Origin: an uncultured Dorea sp.
Lineage (GTDB): Bacteria; Bacillota; Clostridia; Lachnospirales; Lachnospiraceae
Length of the DNA stretch: 53,502 nucleotides
Assembly (NCBI GenBank): GCA_910589275.1
Contig: CAJUTH010000024.1
Coordinates: 1 to 53,502 of the forward strand
Reading direction: 5' to 3'
Positions 23,555-31,702 of the stretch are shown in pieces. The notes beneath the pieces are model-generated. The model saw nothing but the letters and a program-made list of their open reading frames with translations, had not been told where the DNA came from and ran no database searches. A program made the position numbers and the translations under genes. Each line of letters opens with the position of its first letter. Within the stretch, counting starts at the first letter, position 1.

Positions 23555-24076
23555 TTAATCTATCATCCCGGACAACTCGCTTCCCCACACAGACAGCAGC
23601 CTGTCCATCTGATATGCTGCGTTAGCCGGGCTGGTAGACGGGAGCTTTACAATCTCCCTCCCTGTTTTTTCATAGCTGTACTTCATGTACAGCTCATAGG
23701 CTTTTGTACCGTTTGCATAAATTCCCTGAATCGGCGCTTCTTTAAGAAGCCTTGCCAGATCCGCCGGAACCACATTCCTAATGGAACTATCGCTAGAACC
23801 GATGATATCGCATTCTGCAATCACATCCCATATGGCAATCCGGTGTTTCAGAAGGAACTTCTTTTTCTCCTGAATGGACGCCGGTATCGTTTCTTCGCCT
23901 GCAATCCCTGCCAGCACCTTCCAAAAACGGTTCTGGGGATGCCCGTAATAAAATTGCTGTTCTCTGGATTTTACTGAAGGCAAAGTTCCAAGGATCAAAA
24001 CGCGTGAACGGCCGTCATAGACCGGCTCAAAACCATGCCTGATATGCTGATATTCCCCGGCTGTCATCAGTGGCAT
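23555..24076 (-). CDS. DNA-deoxyinosine (hypoxanthine) glycosylase, uracil-DNA glycosylase superfamily
   Basis: A 173-residue cytoplasmic protein fitting the small Mug-like glycosylase family that removes deaminated purines from DNA. The motifs ILGTLPSVKSREQQFYYG and HPQNRFWKVLAG (residues ~27-60) form the active-site and DNA-contact region, and LPSTSPANA near the C-terminus is the second conserved loop. It begins inside the 3' end of the NifX-like gene (10-base overlap), so the two are translationally coupled; a second in-frame ATG lies at 24067. Length is normal for the family. Confidence 0.83.
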   Translation of the reverse strand: MPLMTAGEYQHIRHGFEPVYDGRSRVLILGTLPSVKSREQQFYYGHPQNRFWKVLAGIAGEETIPASIQEKKKFLLKHRIAIWDVIAECDIIGSSDSSIRNVVPADLARLLKEAPIQGIYANGTKAYELYMKYSYEKTGREIVKLPSTSPANAAYQMDRLLSVWGSELSGMID

Positions 24077-24477
24077 CCATGCTCGCCGCAGCCGTGTCCT
24101 CCCTGATGTCCGCCGCAGTCATGCCCTTCTTGATGATGGGCTCCGTGATGGCTGCATACCGTATCCGGGTCATAATCCAGAGTCCCAGCAAGAAATTGTT
24201 CTACCTTCTCGTCCGCATCGCCGGAGCACCCCGGATACAGGTCGATTCCTGCCTCCGCCAGCGCCGCGCGCGCACCGCCGCCAATACCGCCGCAGATCAG
24301 CATATCGATCCCGCCGCCAAGCAGAAAGCCCGCAAGAGCGCCGTGCCCCTGTCCGTTAGTGTCTACAATCTCAGCATCCACAACCTTCTTATCTTCTACA
24401 TGGTATACCTTGAATTTCTCCGTATGCCCAAAATGCTGGAACACCTGTCCGTTCTCATAAGTCACTGCAATCTTCAT
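24067..24477 (-). CDS. NifX/NifB-type dinitrogenase iron-molybdenum cofactor-like protein
   Basis: A 136-residue protein with the NifX/NafY-like fold (MKIAVTYENGQVFQHFGHTEKF; GGGIDMLICGGIGGGARAAL). Outside nitrogen fixers, this family is common in anaerobes and is thought to bind iron-sulfur or molybdenum-type clusters. After residue ~105 the protein changes to a tail rich in His, Cys and Gly (HHGAHHQEGHDCGGHQGGHG and more), a likely metal-binding segment. It is the first gene of a two-gene unit with the DNA glycosylase and has a promoter overlapped by a perfect inverted repeat. Confidence 0.88.
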   Translation of the reverse strand: MKIAVTYENGQVFQHFGHTEKFKVYHVEDKKVVDAEIVDTNGQGHGALAGFLLGGGIDMLICGGIGGGARAALAEAGIDLYPGCSGDADEKVEQFLAGTLDYDPDTVCSHHGAHHQEGHDCGGHQGGHGCGEHGCH

Positions 24478-24503
24478 CTGAATTTCCTCTCTTTCTCCAT
24501 CAA

Positions 24504-24535
24504 TTTATACTTATTGAACTACTAATGTTCAATAA
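24504..24535 (-). promoter_or_regulatory. Promoter with overlapping operator for the NifX-like gene
   Basis: Minus-strand TTGAAC (24527-24532) and TATAAA (24504-24509) are 17 bases apart. The perfect 9-bp inverted repeat TTATTGAAC / GTTCAATAA (24511-24519 and 24527-24535, 7-base gap) covers the -35 box and spacer, so a dimeric regulator bound there would block RNA polymerase. Regulator identity is unknown; metal or redox control would suit the product. Confidence 0.75.
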
Positions 24536-24587
24536 GGTATAATCTGTCATACAGGAATCGGCCGCCGCTGGTCTGCCCTGGCCGTCC

Positions 24588-24644
24588 CTATACTAGTATA
24601 GCACAAAAAGAATGACCTTCGTAGACCCTTTACGAAAATCATTC
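24588..24644 (-). terminator. Terminator of the DegV gene, with an adjacent palindrome
   Basis: A stem GAATGATTTTCGTA / TACGAAGGTCATTC (24610-24644, minus strand) is followed by TTTTTG, a good terminator 8 bases past the DegV stop. A 14-bp palindrome CTATACTAGTATAG lies at 24588-24601, of unknown role. Confidence 0.8.
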
Positions 24645-24651
24645 CTTCAAA

Positions 24652-25425
24652 CTATTTTGCTAAATCTGCAAACCCTGCAATCCCAAATGCCCCCGGCCCG
24701 CCGTGGCAAGTAATCACGCCCCCGGTCCGCACCCATGTCAATTTTTTTACTCCCGTTTCATAAGCAGCATTCTCCGCCGCCCTTTTCGTCTCCTCCGAAA
24801 GTCCGGGCGCCCAGATCAAGTAGATCTCATCCATGGACAATTTCTGCGCCATAATATATTCTTTCACCAGCCTAGGCACGATCTTGCCCATATTTCCACG
24901 GTATTTCTTCGTAACCTGAAGATAACCGTCCAAAATTTCAATACACGGATGCAGCTTTAATAAGCTTCCTGCAAGCGCCGCGGCGTTGCTGACCCTTCCT
25001 CCTGCCCGTAAAAATCCAACGTATCCGGGACAAAGCACATCTTAACTCTTTTAGACAGCCGGACCGCTTCTTCTGCCGCTTCTTTTGGCGTCCACTCCGG
25101 ATGCGCTTTCAACAATTCCGCCATTTTAACAACTACCGCATATTGCCCTGCCGACACTTGTTTCGTATCCACACAAGTCACGCCCTCCACATGCCCGGTA
25201 TCCACCGCAATCTTCGCACTCTGGTAAGAGCAGGTCGTAACTGCTGAATAAGCAAGATACAGAATCTTGCTATTCGGATATTTTTCCCGGATTTCCCCGA
25301 ATATCTTCGTAAAATCCTCCGGCACACAGCCGCTGGTCTTAGGCAGAGTCCCGGTGCGCTCATAGAATCCATATATATCCTCTGCCGGAAACGTGCCGTC
25401 ATCCTTTGTCTCGCTGCCGAAAGAT
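24652..25425 (-). pseudogene. DegV-family fatty-acid-binding protein, 5'-truncated and frameshifted
   Basis: Two frames together make a DegV protein. The 5' part (from about 25400: KDDGTFPAEDIYGFYERTG, LPKTSG, then YSAVTTCSYQSAKIA) runs to CFVPDTLDF; the 3' part takes over with FLRAGGRVSNAAALAGSLL and continues to the stop at 24652. One T is missing from a T run near 25008-25015, which shifts the frame. Upstream of 25420 the frame does not match DegV: the first ~50-60 residues, including the DxTxDL start, are absent, and the DNA belongs to the divergent TetR gene. DegV proteins present fatty acids to the FakA kinase. Two independent lesions make this non-functional as read. Confidence 0.85.
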
Positions 25426-25933
25426 AAGAAACCGGTTTACCAGACAGTGTATCGGCGAAGCGATTCTGGCGCTGACTCACCAGAAAGGCTTTGAATCCAT
25501 CACTATTTCAGATATCGTGAAAAAGGCAGGCGTATCCCGCATGACCTTCTACCATTATTTTCATGACAAAACGGACGCCCTGAATAATTATCTCCATGAG
25601 GTAATCAACGGATACCGGGAAGAATGCCCGAAAAATCTTACCTTTACCATGCTCCGGAAAGAAGACCGTATCCGCCATGCGCTCTGCTATTTTGACCGTT
25701 ATGCCTTCCTCTTTATTACATTAGAAAAAGCCCGCCTGTACTATCTGATGATTGATGCCATCAACGAGTACGCCGAACTTTATGTGGCTCCCTCCTACAC
25801 CGGATCCGTCTATGATCTATACTATTATGCAGGCGCTTTATTAAATGTATTTCTTCACTGGGAGAAAAACGGAAAGGAAGAACCGATTGATGATATTGTA
25901 CAGATTCTAGCGCACCGGGTGCTTCATTCCTGA
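25406..25933 (+). CDS. TetR-family regulator, probably N-terminally truncated
   Basis: A 175-codon frame whose helix-turn-helix is complete (NRFTRQCIGEAILAL, then ITISDIVKKAGVSRMTFYHY) and whose C-terminal ligand domain is of the short TetR_C type. The family normally has an ATG a few codons before RFTRQ. Here the only start is a TTG inside the DegV remnant, with no ribosome binding site. I infer a deletion that removed the intergenic region and both 5' ends of two divergent genes. It may be weakly or not expressed. In relatives such TetR genes lie beside DegV or fatty-acid genes, so the pairing itself is ordinary. Confidence 0.7.
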   Translation: MSRCRKIRNRFTRQCIGEAILALTHQKGFESITISDIVKKAGVSRMTFYHYFHDKTDALNNYLHEVINGYREECPKNLTFTMLRKEDRIRHALCYFDRYAFLFITLEKARLYYLMIDAINEYAELYVAPSYTGSVYDLYYYAGALLNVFLHWEKNGKEEPIDDIVQILAHRVLHS

Positions 25934-25993
25934 TATAACGAACAATAAATAATTGGCAGTTTGACTGGCAAAATTTCGTTATACTAGCGGGCT
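25934..25993. repeat. Nested inverted repeat after the TetR gene
   Basis: TATAACGAA (starting about 25935) and TTCGTTATA (ending about 25984) flank an inner imperfect repeat TTGGCAG tttga CTGGCAA. No T tract follows. It could be a weak terminator or an operator. Confidence 0.4.
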
Positions 25994-26009
25994 GATCACT
26001 TATACTGTG

Positions 26010-26240
26010 TCAAATATCCCCTTCATATTCCACCCGCTCCATATCGTCCCCAACATGGCACCGTTCAGTCTGCCGGATTACTTCTCCATGGCCGGAAAGC
26101 GCCGCAAACGGCGCAAACTGGGCGGCTCTGTCCTTTAACGGCATCTGTGGATGCTTTGTCGACACTGGATGCGGCAGGTTGATAATATCCTGATATCTCC
26201 CAATATCTGACCTTATTCTTTTTTGCTTTTTTTCACTCAT
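26010..26240 (-). CDS. YolD-like small protein next to the Y-family polymerase
   Basis: A 76-residue protein with the core YQDIINLPHPVSTKHPQM and DRAAQFAPFAALSGH, the pattern of small YolD-like proteins that accompany UmuC/DinB-type polymerases in Firmicutes. GGAAGATGAG precedes the ATG. It lies 90 bases downstream of the polymerase gene, same direction. Many relatives are longer at the C-terminus. The role is unknown, perhaps polymerase control. Confidence 0.72.
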   Translation of the reverse strand: MSEKKQKRIRSDIGRYQDIINLPHPVSTKHPQMPLKDRAAQFAPFAALSGHGEVIRQTERCHVGDDMERVEYEGDI

Positions 26241-26330
26241 TTCTCATCTTCCCATTCTATCTATTCTTTTTCTGCTTCATTTTCTTCTCATTTTCAGAAC
26301 CGCGCTCCTCCCTGAAACAAAGGCTGCCAT

Positions 26331-27857
26331 TCATGCCTTATGCCCGCCAATCTGATTATTCCGCTCCCTTGCCGTCGCCCCCTCTTCCAGATTCATGCCC
26401 TTCAAGATTGCATTTTTCCCATACTTCTTCTTAATCTCCAGCATGGTCTTCTGAAGCCTTCGCTCCTTTTCTAACGCCTCTTTCTCTTCGTCCTTCTCTT
26501 TATCAAGCTTACCGTAATCAGTAAAAAGACTTAGCTGTTCATAAGTTTCTTCCTCCCACTCCTCCTTCTCCTCCATGATATGATTCGCCGTCACATTAAT
26601 CCGCCGGACCAGAAGTCTTTCATCCGTAATCCGGCTGTATAAATCCATAACTGCATCGGTAATAACCCTCGTAGAAGCAGTCCTCCTTCCCAGATTCGCC
26701 GTTCCGTGGGCATGCTTCGGAACCCTTCTCCCATAATAATCTGTCGTCACCGCTCCCTTATAAGCCTTCCGGATATCCGGATCCGTGAGACTGCTCCGGT
26801 CATATCCTACCGTCAATACCATCTGATCCGTTACCAGCCCCTTATCCACCAGCTCCAGCGCCATCTGCTCCGTCATTTCCTTTACCACCAGCCCGGCCTT
26901 CATGAAATCATATGCGCTCTGCAGCACCTGCCCGGAACTCATACTACTGTTTTCCGGTTTATAAGCCTTAATATCCTCCATTCTGCATGGTTCATGCCCC
27001 CATGCATGATCAATCAAAAGTTCTGCATTTATTCCAAACATCTTATAGAGCAGCTCTTCATTGTAATAATCATCAGCCCCTCCTAGGGAACAACGGGCAA
27101 TATCCCCCATCGTATAGATTCCCTGATCTTCCAGTTTCCTAGCATACCCTCTTCCCACCCGCCAGAAATCCGTCAGGGGCCTGTGGCTCCACAAAAGCCT
27201 GCGGTAGCTCATCTCATCCAGCTTAGCAATCCGCACTCCGTACTTGTCCGGCGGCAGATGCTTTGCCACGATATCCATAGCAATCTTGGCAAGATACAGA
27301 TTAGAGCCGATTCCCGCCGTAGAAGTAATACCCGTAGTCTCCAGCACGTCCCGCATCATCTTCGACGCCAGCTCCCTTGCCGTAATCTGATAGGTATTCA
27401 GATAATGCGTCACATCTATAAACACTTCGTCAATGGAATACACATGAATATCCTCCGGCGCCACATATTTCAGATAAATATCGTAAATACGCCCGCTGTA
27501 CTCCAGATACAGAGCCATCCTCGGCACCGCCGTTACAAAATCCACCTTCAGACCCGGCATATATTCCAACTCGATTGCATGGGCGGAAGCCCCTGTGAAT
27601 TTCTTCCCCGGAGCTTTCTTCTGCCTTTCTGCATTTACTTCCTTTAATCTGCGGTTCACCTCAAACAGCCTCGGCCTTCCGGGAATCCCGTAAGCCTTCA
27701 GGGAAGGGGAAACCGCAAGGCATATGGTCTTATCCGTACGGCTTATGTCCGCCACCACAAGATTTGTATTCATCGGGTCTAACCCCCGCTCCACACATTC
27801 CACAGAGGCATAAAAGGATTTCAGATCAATCGCAATATACATACGCTCCCGTTCCAT
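26331..27857 (-). CDS. Y-family translesion DNA polymerase (UmuC/DinB-like)
   Basis: A 508-residue polymerase for copying past damaged bases. The first metal site is in AIDLKSFYASVECV (residues 8-21), followed by the nucleotide-contact region SPSLKAYGIPGRPRLFEV. The catalytic pair is in YSIDEVFIDVTHYL (about residue 140). GIGSNLYLAKIAMDI is the thumb start, and a little-finger domain follows. The C-terminal ~60 residues are charged (EEKEEWEEETYEQLSLF), with QLSLF resembling a beta-clamp binding motif. GGAGGTG precedes the ATG. It forms a unit with the YolD-like gene; its promoter overlaps the end of the XRE gene. Confidence 0.93.
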   Translation of the reverse strand: MERERMYIAIDLKSFYASVECVERGLDPMNTNLVVADISRTDKTICLAVSPSLKAYGIPGRPRLFEVNRRLKEVNAERQKKAPGKKFTGASAHAIELEYMPGLKVDFVTAVPRMALYLEYSGRIYDIYLKYVAPEDIHVYSIDEVFIDVTHYLNTYQITARELASKMMRDVLETTGITSTAGIGSNLYLAKIAMDIVAKHLPPDKYGVRIAKLDEMSYRRLLWSHRPLTDFWRVGRGYARKLEDQGIYTMGDIARCSLGGADDYYNEELLYKMFGINAELLIDHAWGHEPCRMEDIKAYKPENSSMSSGQVLQSAYDFMKAGLVVKEMTEQMALELVDKGLVTDQMVLTVGYDRSSLTDPDIRKAYKGAVTTDYYGRRVPKHAHGTANLGRRTASTRVITDAVMDLYSRITDERLLVRRINVTANHIMEEKEEWEEETYEQLSLFTDYGKLDKEKDEEKEALEKERRLQKTMLEIKKKYGKNAILKGMNLEEGATARERNNQIGGHKA

Positions 27858-27881
27858 CGGTTCACCACCTCCCGCCTCCCC

Positions 27882-27910
27882 AATATATCACAATATAATA
27901 ATCGAATCAA
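27882..27910 (-). promoter_or_regulatory. Promoter of the Y-family polymerase gene
   Basis: Minus-strand TTGATT (27905-27910), 17-base spacer, TATATT (27882-27887). The -35 box overlaps the stop codon of the XRE/TPR gene. No LexA-type box was recognised. Confidence 0.55.
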
Positions 27911-28944
27911 TCTTCCCTTATGAGTTCCTGCCACCTCCTGTCGCCTCGCATAAAGCCATACGTCTCCTCATCCCGGAAGCATTCCATAAGCGTCTGCTTT
28001 ATCTGTTTTAGAGATTCCCTGCTTACCTCCTTAAATTCCATATGTTCGTAAAGCGGCGACCTGCTATAGTCACAGAGTCCATCTACCGACGCAAGCAGCT
28101 TCTCCATCGTTTCAATCGTCGCATCCACATTCTTTTCCATAGATGCCAGCTCCAGCCGGTAGATATTTTCCCGATACTCTCCCATATCAAAAACTCTGGC
28201 AAGCTCCCCTTGTTTCTCCACCAGCATATGCGCCTTATCCATATTTCCATCCTCCGCCGTAAGCGCGTAAATATTGTAAAATACCAAGGATGCCATCTGA
28301 TAATTTGAAAAAAGTAATTCCTCATAGGCCCGATAAGCCTCGTTACGTCTTCCCGTCTTACTGTAGATCAACGCCTGCTTCCGCTTTTTTTCCGGATACT
28401 GATCCGAAAAATACGCCAAATACTCCTCCGCTTTCTCATACTGTTCTTTTCTCTCATAAAATCCGAACAGGGAATCTGCAGCCCTTGTACGGATTTCCTC
28501 GTCTTTACTTTCCAGCGCCCTGCAATACCACTGATTAATCATTTCATCGTACTTCCCGCTATCTTCCATTTCCCTGCCAAGACGATTCACATCCAGAACC
28601 AATGCAAGCTGCCAGAAGAGCTGCTCACTATTCGGATAAAGCTCCAGCTTCTCCTTCGCCCACTGGAACGTTTCTTCGTAGGTTCTTTCCTTCAATATAA
28701 CATCCAATTCTTTAATGATGTTCCCGATTTCTTCATTTGTCAACTCCTTATGGAAAGAGAGCAGCTCATCTACTGTGATCCCAAACAGCCTTGCGATAGG
28801 CGCCAGCAGCGTAATATCGGGAAATGACACTTCGTTTTCCCATTTGTTCACCGCCGGCGCCGTCACGCCCAGACGATTCGCCATCTCCTCCTGCGTCAGA
28901 TTCTTATCTTTCCGGTACTTTCGAATTACCTGTCCAATCTGCAT
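27907..28944 (-). CDS. XRE-family transcription regulator with TPR-like C-terminus
   Basis: The start at 28944 (345 residues) is chosen because AAAGGAGG lies 10 bases ahead and the promoter's start site falls downstream of the longer in-frame ATG at 29034. Residues 1-60 form a lambda-repressor-type HTH (IGQVIRKYRKDKNLTQEEM, NRLGVTAPAVNKWEN). The remaining ~280 residues are helical repeats of TPR kind (YPNSEQLFWQLALVL; KAEEYLAYFSDQYPEKK). Such proteins often sense peptides or cell state. Target genes unknown; the divergent side holds the YfhO gene end, so no obvious neighbour is controlled. Confidence 0.87.
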   Translation of the reverse strand: MQIGQVIRKYRKDKNLTQEEMANRLGVTAPAVNKWENEVSFPDITLLAPIARLFGITVDELLSFHKELTNEEIGNIIKELDVILKERTYEETFQWAKEKLELYPNSEQLFWQLALVLDVNRLGREMEDSGKYDEMINQWYCRALESKDEEIRTRAADSLFGFYERKEQYEKAEEYLAYFSDQYPEKKRKQALIYSKTGRRNEAYRAYEELLFSNYQMASLVFYNIYALTAEDGNMDKAHMLVEKQGELARVFDMGEYRENIYRLELASMEKNVDATIETMEKLLASVDGLCDYSRSPLYEHMEFKEVSRESLKQIKQTLMECFRDEETYGFMRGDRRWQELIRED

Positions 28945-29029
28945 ATATAGAACCTCCTTTATCCGCCGCCCGCATGCCCTCCGCCAAAGATGGGCAGCCC
29001 CGGCATCCTTATCAGCCTCTGCTGATTCC

Positions 29030-29058
29030 AGCATATCAGACAGTCCGTATTTTTACAA
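29030..29058 (-). promoter_or_regulatory. Promoter of the XRE/TPR gene
   Basis: Minus-strand TTGTAA (29053-29058), 17-base spacer, TATGCT (29030-29035), giving an ~80-nt leader before the start at 28944. Confidence 0.6.
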
Positions 29059-29089
29059 TTGAAGAAAGGTTAAGCAATCGTCAATAAAA

Positions 29090-31702
29090 TTAACCGGTGG
29101 TTATGATTGCCCGGTATTTCTCTGCTGCAAGCATAAGAATGAAAAACAGCGCTCCAATACACGCCGCAGCCTTTCCCAAATCCAGTCCCGGCGCATGATA
29201 AATCATCTTTATCTGATGTTCTCCTTTCTTAATCGAACATCCAAGAAACGCTTTATTCACCCTTTCCGGCTTTGTTCTCTTTCCGTCTACAAAGATTTCA
29301 AATCCATCGTCATAAGGAATCGAAGTAATAAAATACCCGGTATTTTTAACCTGTATTTTCCCTGAGATAAGATTTCCCTTTGTCTCATCCCAATTCACCT
29401 CAAAGGGCGATTGGTACAATCTTTCCTCTGGCTTCCCGCTGTCCTCTAAGAGACTCCCATCTCCCAAGAAGCACTCCATATCCAGAATTTCATAATCCCC
29501 TTTTCCAAAGTCCAAGGAGATCTCCGACGCTCCTGCTTCCAAAGGAACCACGTACGTAAAAAACGTATTTCCATTGTAATAGACATGGTTCGCCGCGCTT
29601 AACTTATTGCGGGTTCCGTTTAGCCATACCGCCGCGTCCTTATTTTTGCAGTGATTGTCCAACCGAAAACGCAGAAACAACAGCCCCCCTTTTTCTGTCT
29701 CAAAAACCATCGCCCCTTTTGGAACATCAATTTTACACATCATGCGCCCCTTTTTCTCCGCCTGAATATGATAAGCGCCTCCGCTCGTCCGCTTAACCGC
29801 CAGATCCTCCCGGTTCGTATCCGGTATGGACAATTCGACCGGAACTATCCCTGCCTCCAGCTCCGCTTTCCACGAAGCATCCTGTTTCCGGCTGTCTGTT
29901 ACTACTGCATATTCCATCAGCGCTGTCTGGCTAAATGGAAAGTCCAGACTGTCATATTCCTGCTCACCCAGCACTTTATCCGACACATAGGCGATAGGCG
30001 CTGTGTTTCCACTTCTATATACAACATATTCTCCCTCCGCCAGATATCTTTTATACCCGGCGGACGCCATTGCCTTCTCATGTTGTGCATCACCTATCAC
30101 ATACTTTACGCCCATCAGCTTCTGATACAGCGGATTGTCCGACGCCGTCTGCATCAGATTATTGCGGAAGGGCTTTTCCACTCCGAATATATCCTCCCTA
30201 AAACTCTGATACTCTGCGTTATAAGCGGAAGAATATAGTGAGGAAATCCACTGTCTATTATTCCAGATACGGTTCAGATCCGCCGATTTTTCCTCTTCAT
30301 CCCCCGCCTGTTCCAGCCGCCAGAATCCCTCTTCCTCTTCCAGCGCCCGGCTGGCCAATTTACCGATTCTGATATCCGTTACCTTTGCATAGGTCTGTTT
30401 GTCCAGCATCTCGTCCGTATCTCTGTTGATAAAGCTATTATCTCTTCCGCCTAACAATAAACACAAAATCGGCGGAACTACAAGCAGCAAAAGGCTCCTT
30501 TGCCGCCGGTATATACAAAGACACGCAAATAACAAACTGCTCTCTATCAAAAGCAGATACCATTTTGACGGCTCTCCTGAAAACTCCTTACCGAAAAAAT
30601 GACCTGCGAACAGCCACCCAATGGTAAACAAATAAGCCACAATATTTACCGCAAAAGATGTTTCCTTAAGTCTCAGTTTTTCCAGATACACCGCCGTCAG
30701 ATAGCAGAGCAATGGCAAAAAAGGAATCAATGCCTTTCCGCGCACATACAGTCCTCCATTCAAAAGCCAGCAGAAAACAGGCAGGATAAAAATAATGAGA
30801 CATCCTCCATGCAGCAGCCTTTCACTCCATTTCCGATAGAATAGCCCTGTAAGCAATATTGTTATAATCCCGGTTGTAAGGCCGATTCCGTACGGGCTGT
30901 GTACCAGACTCTCCAGCGGAAATCTTGGCATAAGAAGCTCCCATACATCAATACCTGCACTTCCTTCCCGTTTACCAAATATTGCATAGGCCGTCGGCAC
31001 CAGAAGAAAACCGCTCATAAAAACTGCCGTAATCATCGGCAGGAGAAATGCGGCACGGCTCTTTCGCGCCACATACCGGCTAAGTCCGTACAACGCCAGC
31101 ACCAGCATACCGCCGATGCTAAAATAAAAACTAGTTAAAATCATCAGGAAAACACTGACCGTATACAGCCCGGATTTTCCCTTTTCAAAATATCGGTCTT
31201 CTCCCACAAAAGCCATAATAAGAAATGGCATATAATTGATAAACATAACTTGATGGCAGGATTGGAAAATAACCGGCCCTGCAAAGAGAAACAGCACCGA
31301 TACCGGCAAACTAATCTCCCACGAAAATCCCCTTCTGCCAAGCCAGTAATAAAGCAGACCCGCAGACGCGAAAATTCCCGTTGCGCTGACAGCCATCAGA
31401 TAATCGCCCATTTTCACAAAGGGAAGCAGATAAGATAATAAAAATATGGGGCTGTATAGTCCATAATATGAAAAATGATAAATATTCTGCCCACCGCCAA
31501 GATTTCCCGCAAATTCCGGAAACAGCTTCCCGGTCTCGTAAAACTGCTGCCGGAAATAATCCGGAAGTACGCTGTGCTGGCTGAGCCAGTCCACCTTAAC
31601 GCCAAATACTCCCCCTTTTCCGGCGCAGCACCAACATCCGATCACTGTCAACACACCCAGAAATACATACGGCATAAGTTCCCGTCCGCGGATTTTCCTC
31701 AT
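29090..31702 (-). CDS. YfhO-family multi-pass membrane protein
   Basis: An 870-residue protein with about thirteen hydrophobic helices in the first ~430 residues, a long extracytoplasmic soluble part (~440-845), and a final helix. The segment VDWLSQHSVLPDYFRQQFYETG and FAGNLGGGQNIYHFSYYGLYSP is typical of YfhO proteins, which in Firmicutes act in lipoteichoic acid glycosylation with a GT2 partner. The fold is of the GT-C type: a lipid-linked sugar is moved to an acceptor outside the membrane. Its start overlaps the end of the GT2 gene by 4 bases (ATGA), so the two are coupled. Length is normal. Confidence 0.88.
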   Translation of the reverse strand: MRKIRGRELMPYVFLGVLTVIGCWCCAGKGGVFGVKVDWLSQHSVLPDYFRQQFYETGKLFPEFAGNLGGGQNIYHFSYYGLYSPIFLLSYLLPFVKMGDYLMAVSATGIFASAGLLYYWLGRRGFSWEISLPVSVLFLFAGPVIFQSCHQVMFINYMPFLIMAFVGEDRYFEKGKSGLYTVSVFLMILTSFYFSIGGMLVLALYGLSRYVARKSRAAFLLPMITAVFMSGFLLVPTAYAIFGKREGSAGIDVWELLMPRFPLESLVHSPYGIGLTTGIITILLTGLFYRKWSERLLHGGCLIIFILPVFCWLLNGGLYVRGKALIPFLPLLCYLTAVYLEKLRLKETSFAVNIVAYLFTIGWLFAGHFFGKEFSGEPSKWYLLLIESSLLFACLCIYRRQRSLLLLVVPPILCLLLGGRDNSFINRDTDEMLDKQTYAKVTDIRIGKLASRALEEEEGFWRLEQAGDEEEKSADLNRIWNNRQWISSLYSSAYNAEYQSFREDIFGVEKPFRNNLMQTASDNPLYQKLMGVKYVIGDAQHEKAMASAGYKRYLAEGEYVVYRSGNTAPIAYVSDKVLGEQEYDSLDFPFSQTALMEYAVVTDSRKQDASWKAELEAGIVPVELSIPDTNREDLAVKRTSGGAYHIQAEKKGRMMCKIDVPKGAMVFETEKGGLLFLRFRLDNHCKNKDAAVWLNGTRNKLSAANHVYYNGNTFFTYVVPLEAGASEISLDFGKGDYEILDMECFLGDGSLLEDSGKPEERLYQSPFEVNWDETKGNLISGKIQVKNTGYFITSIPYDDGFEIFVDGKRTKPERVNKAFLGCSIKKGEHQIKMIYHAPGLDLGKAAACIGALFFILMLAAEKYRAIITTG

